Origin: Trichobilharzia regenti
Taxonomy: Eukaryota > Platyhelminthes > Trematoda > Strigeidida > Schistosomatidae
Assembly (NCBI GenBank): GCA_944472135.2
Contig: OX235268.1
Location: 6,950,589 to 7,014,588, forward strand
DNA length: 64,000 bases
Direction: 5' to 3'
In this document: in pieces, positions 63,891 through 64,000 of the stretch
Layout of the letters: the number at the start of each line of letters is the position of its first letter
Position numbering within the stretch: position 1 is the stretch's first letter
Made by a program: the position numbers and the translations under genes
The notes under the pieces: generated by a model
What the model was told of the DNA's origin: nothing
The model's database searches: none
The model's input: the letters and a program-made list of their open reading frames with translations, nothing else

Positions 63891-64000
63891 CTTTTTGTGA
63901 AAAACAATCAATCATCAACAGAGCAAACACGAATTGATAAGCTGAGATTCTATGGTTATCCAGTGAATACTATAAATATGAATGAATTTAAAAGGGTAAG
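63891..64000 (+). CDS. TXNL1: Thioredoxin-like protein 1, exon 7 (reaches window end)
   Basis: Acceptor ATTCCAG ends at 63,890. It reads LFVKNNQSSSTEQTRIDKL, then RFYGYPVNTINMNEFKR, the end of the PITH domain (human NMNDFKRV). GTAAG at 63,996-64,000 can be a donor after the Arg codon, in which case the exon is 63,891-63,995, or the frame may simply continue with Val as in the human protein. Only about ten residues of the family are missing beyond the window. Confidence 0.85.

Noticed and set aside
1..64000. CRISPR arrays, operons or ribosome binding sites
   Set aside because: The sequence is eukaryotic (introns, LINEs, SINEs); no regularly spaced short repeats of that type exist here.

Overview
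The window looks like a piece of nuclear genome from a schistosomatid blood fluke (Trematoda). The evidence is an AT-rich sequence with very long introns, CR1-like and RTE-like LINEs, a CsRn1-type Gypsy element with a CX2HX9CX3C Gag motif, a Pao/BEL element, many Penelope-like element (PLE) remnants with GIY-YIG endonuclease domains, and a tRNA-like SINE carrying a hammerhead ribozyme of the kind known as Sm-alpha in schistosomes. The assignment rests on family recognition; no database search was possible.

Left part (1-28,980) is a nested retrotransposon stack. The outer layer is a Gypsy element on the minus strand whose pol is split: the RT up to the NPKKC motif lies at 26,571-27,665 and the reading frame resumes exactly at 143 and runs out of the window at 1. 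Everything between (about 144-26,570) sits between two copies of a short target duplication (TATGCA at 138-143 and 26,571-26,576). Inside are the 5' part of a CR1 (144-937), a gag-only BEL element with two TGTCA...TGACA LTRs (938-11,131) that is itself interrupted by a 6 kb CR1 (about 1,908-7,905, minus strand) and by a short CR1 tail, then a minus-strand CR1 (C, 11,132-15,290), a complete plus-strand CR1 (A, about 15,290-22,250, ORF1 and ORF2 both open), and a 5'-truncated plus-strand CR1 (B, 22,251-26,570) that is nearly identical to C in inverted orientation.

Middle (29,000-35,300): a MITE-like inverted-repeat unit, a PLE remnant, a decayed LINE RT, and a composite dispersed repeat that lies directly upstream of the only host gene.

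Right part (35,352-64,000): a host gene for thioredoxin-like protein 1 (TXNL1; N-terminal thioredoxin fold with WCHPC, C-terminal PITH domain). Seven coding exons on the plus strand were recognised by colinear match to the family and by GT/AG borders; the gene leaves the window at the donor or near-terminal codon of the last visible exon. Its six introns (2.8-6.1 kb) consist almost entirely of transposon debris: RTE fragments, PLE copies including fold-back pairs, tRNA-derived SINEs, and a cluster of SINE-like repeats with intact or decayed hammerhead-like motifs.

The most interesting signals are RNA-level: a hammerhead in the Sm-alpha-like SINE at 49,917-49,976 with all core positions compatible with activity; a family of SINE-like repeats with hammerhead-like motifs in head-to-head arrangement; three tandem hairpins with a compensatory base change in the BEL 3' region; covarying hairpins in PLE 3' regions; and slippery heptamers in CR1 ORFs that would restore or fuse reading frames.
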